NCBI GenBank assembly: GCA_002842515.1
Contig: PHDC01000001.1
Coordinates: 1,302,001-1,366,000 of the forward strand
Source: Bacteroidetes bacterium HGW-Bacteroidetes-5
GTDB lineage: Bacteria > Bacteroidota > Bacteroidia > Bacteroidales > UBA932
Length of the DNA stretch: 64,000 nucleotides
Reading direction: 5' to 3'
Position 1 is the stretch's first letter. The number at the start of each line of letters is the position of its first letter. The notes below the pieces were generated by a model. That model was not told the DNA's origin. It saw nothing but the letters and a program-made list of their open reading frames with translations, and did no database searches. Shown in pieces: positions 63,684-64,000 of the stretch. The position numbers and the translations under genes are program-made.

Positions 63684-64000
63684 TTATTTGTTTTTATTAA
63701 AAAATATAAACCCTCTATCTAAGAAATTAATATTTTAAATATGATTTCATCATAATTTTTGAATTTTTCAATAATACTGTTGTTTATCATATAAATTAAT
63801 CTCACAATTAATATTGCAACAATTTCCCATTTTATCTTGGATTTTTGCTACATATCTCATCTTTAGTGGATACTAGTGAAATTATACGTTAAAATTTTAA
63901 TGATGCTAATTTACATTTTAAAATTACGATTTCTTCACTTCTGTTTTTATTAAAAAAAGCATCATCAACTATTCCTATAAAATTTTCTTTTAAGAAACTA

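Overview
The window looks like a chromosome segment from a member of the Bacteroidota, probably of the order Bacteroidales. The evidence is the run of 6-bladed beta-propeller lipoproteins, a FadL/TodX porin, a DPP-IV-type S9 peptidase, DUF5009, RhuM and IS91-type genes, weak ribosome binding sites, and several promoter-like TAnnTTTG boxes of the Bacteroidota type. The species cannot be named from the sequence.

Region 1 (1-9.4 kb) is a minus-strand signalling cluster: two Rcp1-like response regulators, a CheB-CheR-histidine kinase fusion, and the start of a PocR/multi-PAS/GAF sensor kinase cut by the window edge. A pirin and a lipoprotein phosphoesterase follow.

Region 2 (9.5-35.7 kb) is accessory DNA. 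Nearly all its genes lie on the minus strand and are separated by imperfect palindromes with outer RYYYAAC/GTTRRRY boxes and pairing inner arms, the layout of integron attC sites. In at least six cases the box upstream of a gene is complementary to the box at that same gene's downstream site, as expected if each gene was captured as a circular cassette. Two degenerate XerC/D-like integrase 3' fragments (13.0 and 35.2 kb) are each followed by a shared 28-bp sequence directly next to the first cassette, the position of an attI site. Cargo includes a RloC-like AAA ATPase with a C-terminal HEPN motif, a RhuM-PLD fusion, KilA-N, Fic, DUF1016, VanZ-like, DUF3024, DUF975, isochorismatase and nitroreductase genes plus orphans. 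Several are truncated or rearranged. An IS91-type element with its own tyrosine recombinase and a frameshifted transposase interrupts one cassette. A 1919-aa DUF4011-helicase-nuclease-DUF3320 protein (possible anti-phage) sits on the plus strand. The region ends at a tRNA(CAT) gene.

Region 3 (35.8-54.5 kb) is conserved housekeeping DNA: ispF, mutL, rhomboid, an endo/exonuclease/phosphatase protein, a glycosyltransferase, a Sua5/TsaC-type gene, a Ca/Na antiporter, rsmE, DUF5009, phosphodiesterase, S9 peptidase, FadL, a selenium operon (mnmH, yedF-like, selD), namZ-like DUF1343 and tsaE.

Region 4 (54.5-64 kb) holds an AbiE toxin-antitoxin pair, then a 3.5-kb segment flanked by 122-bp direct repeats of the comM 3' end. 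That segment is a five-gene operon: two small secreted four-cysteine peptides, two propeller lipoproteins and a membrane-anchored CxxC protein. It is followed by intact comM and two tandem paralogous propeller lipoproteins. The two best candidates for something little described are the integron-like platform and the Cys-peptide/propeller operon.
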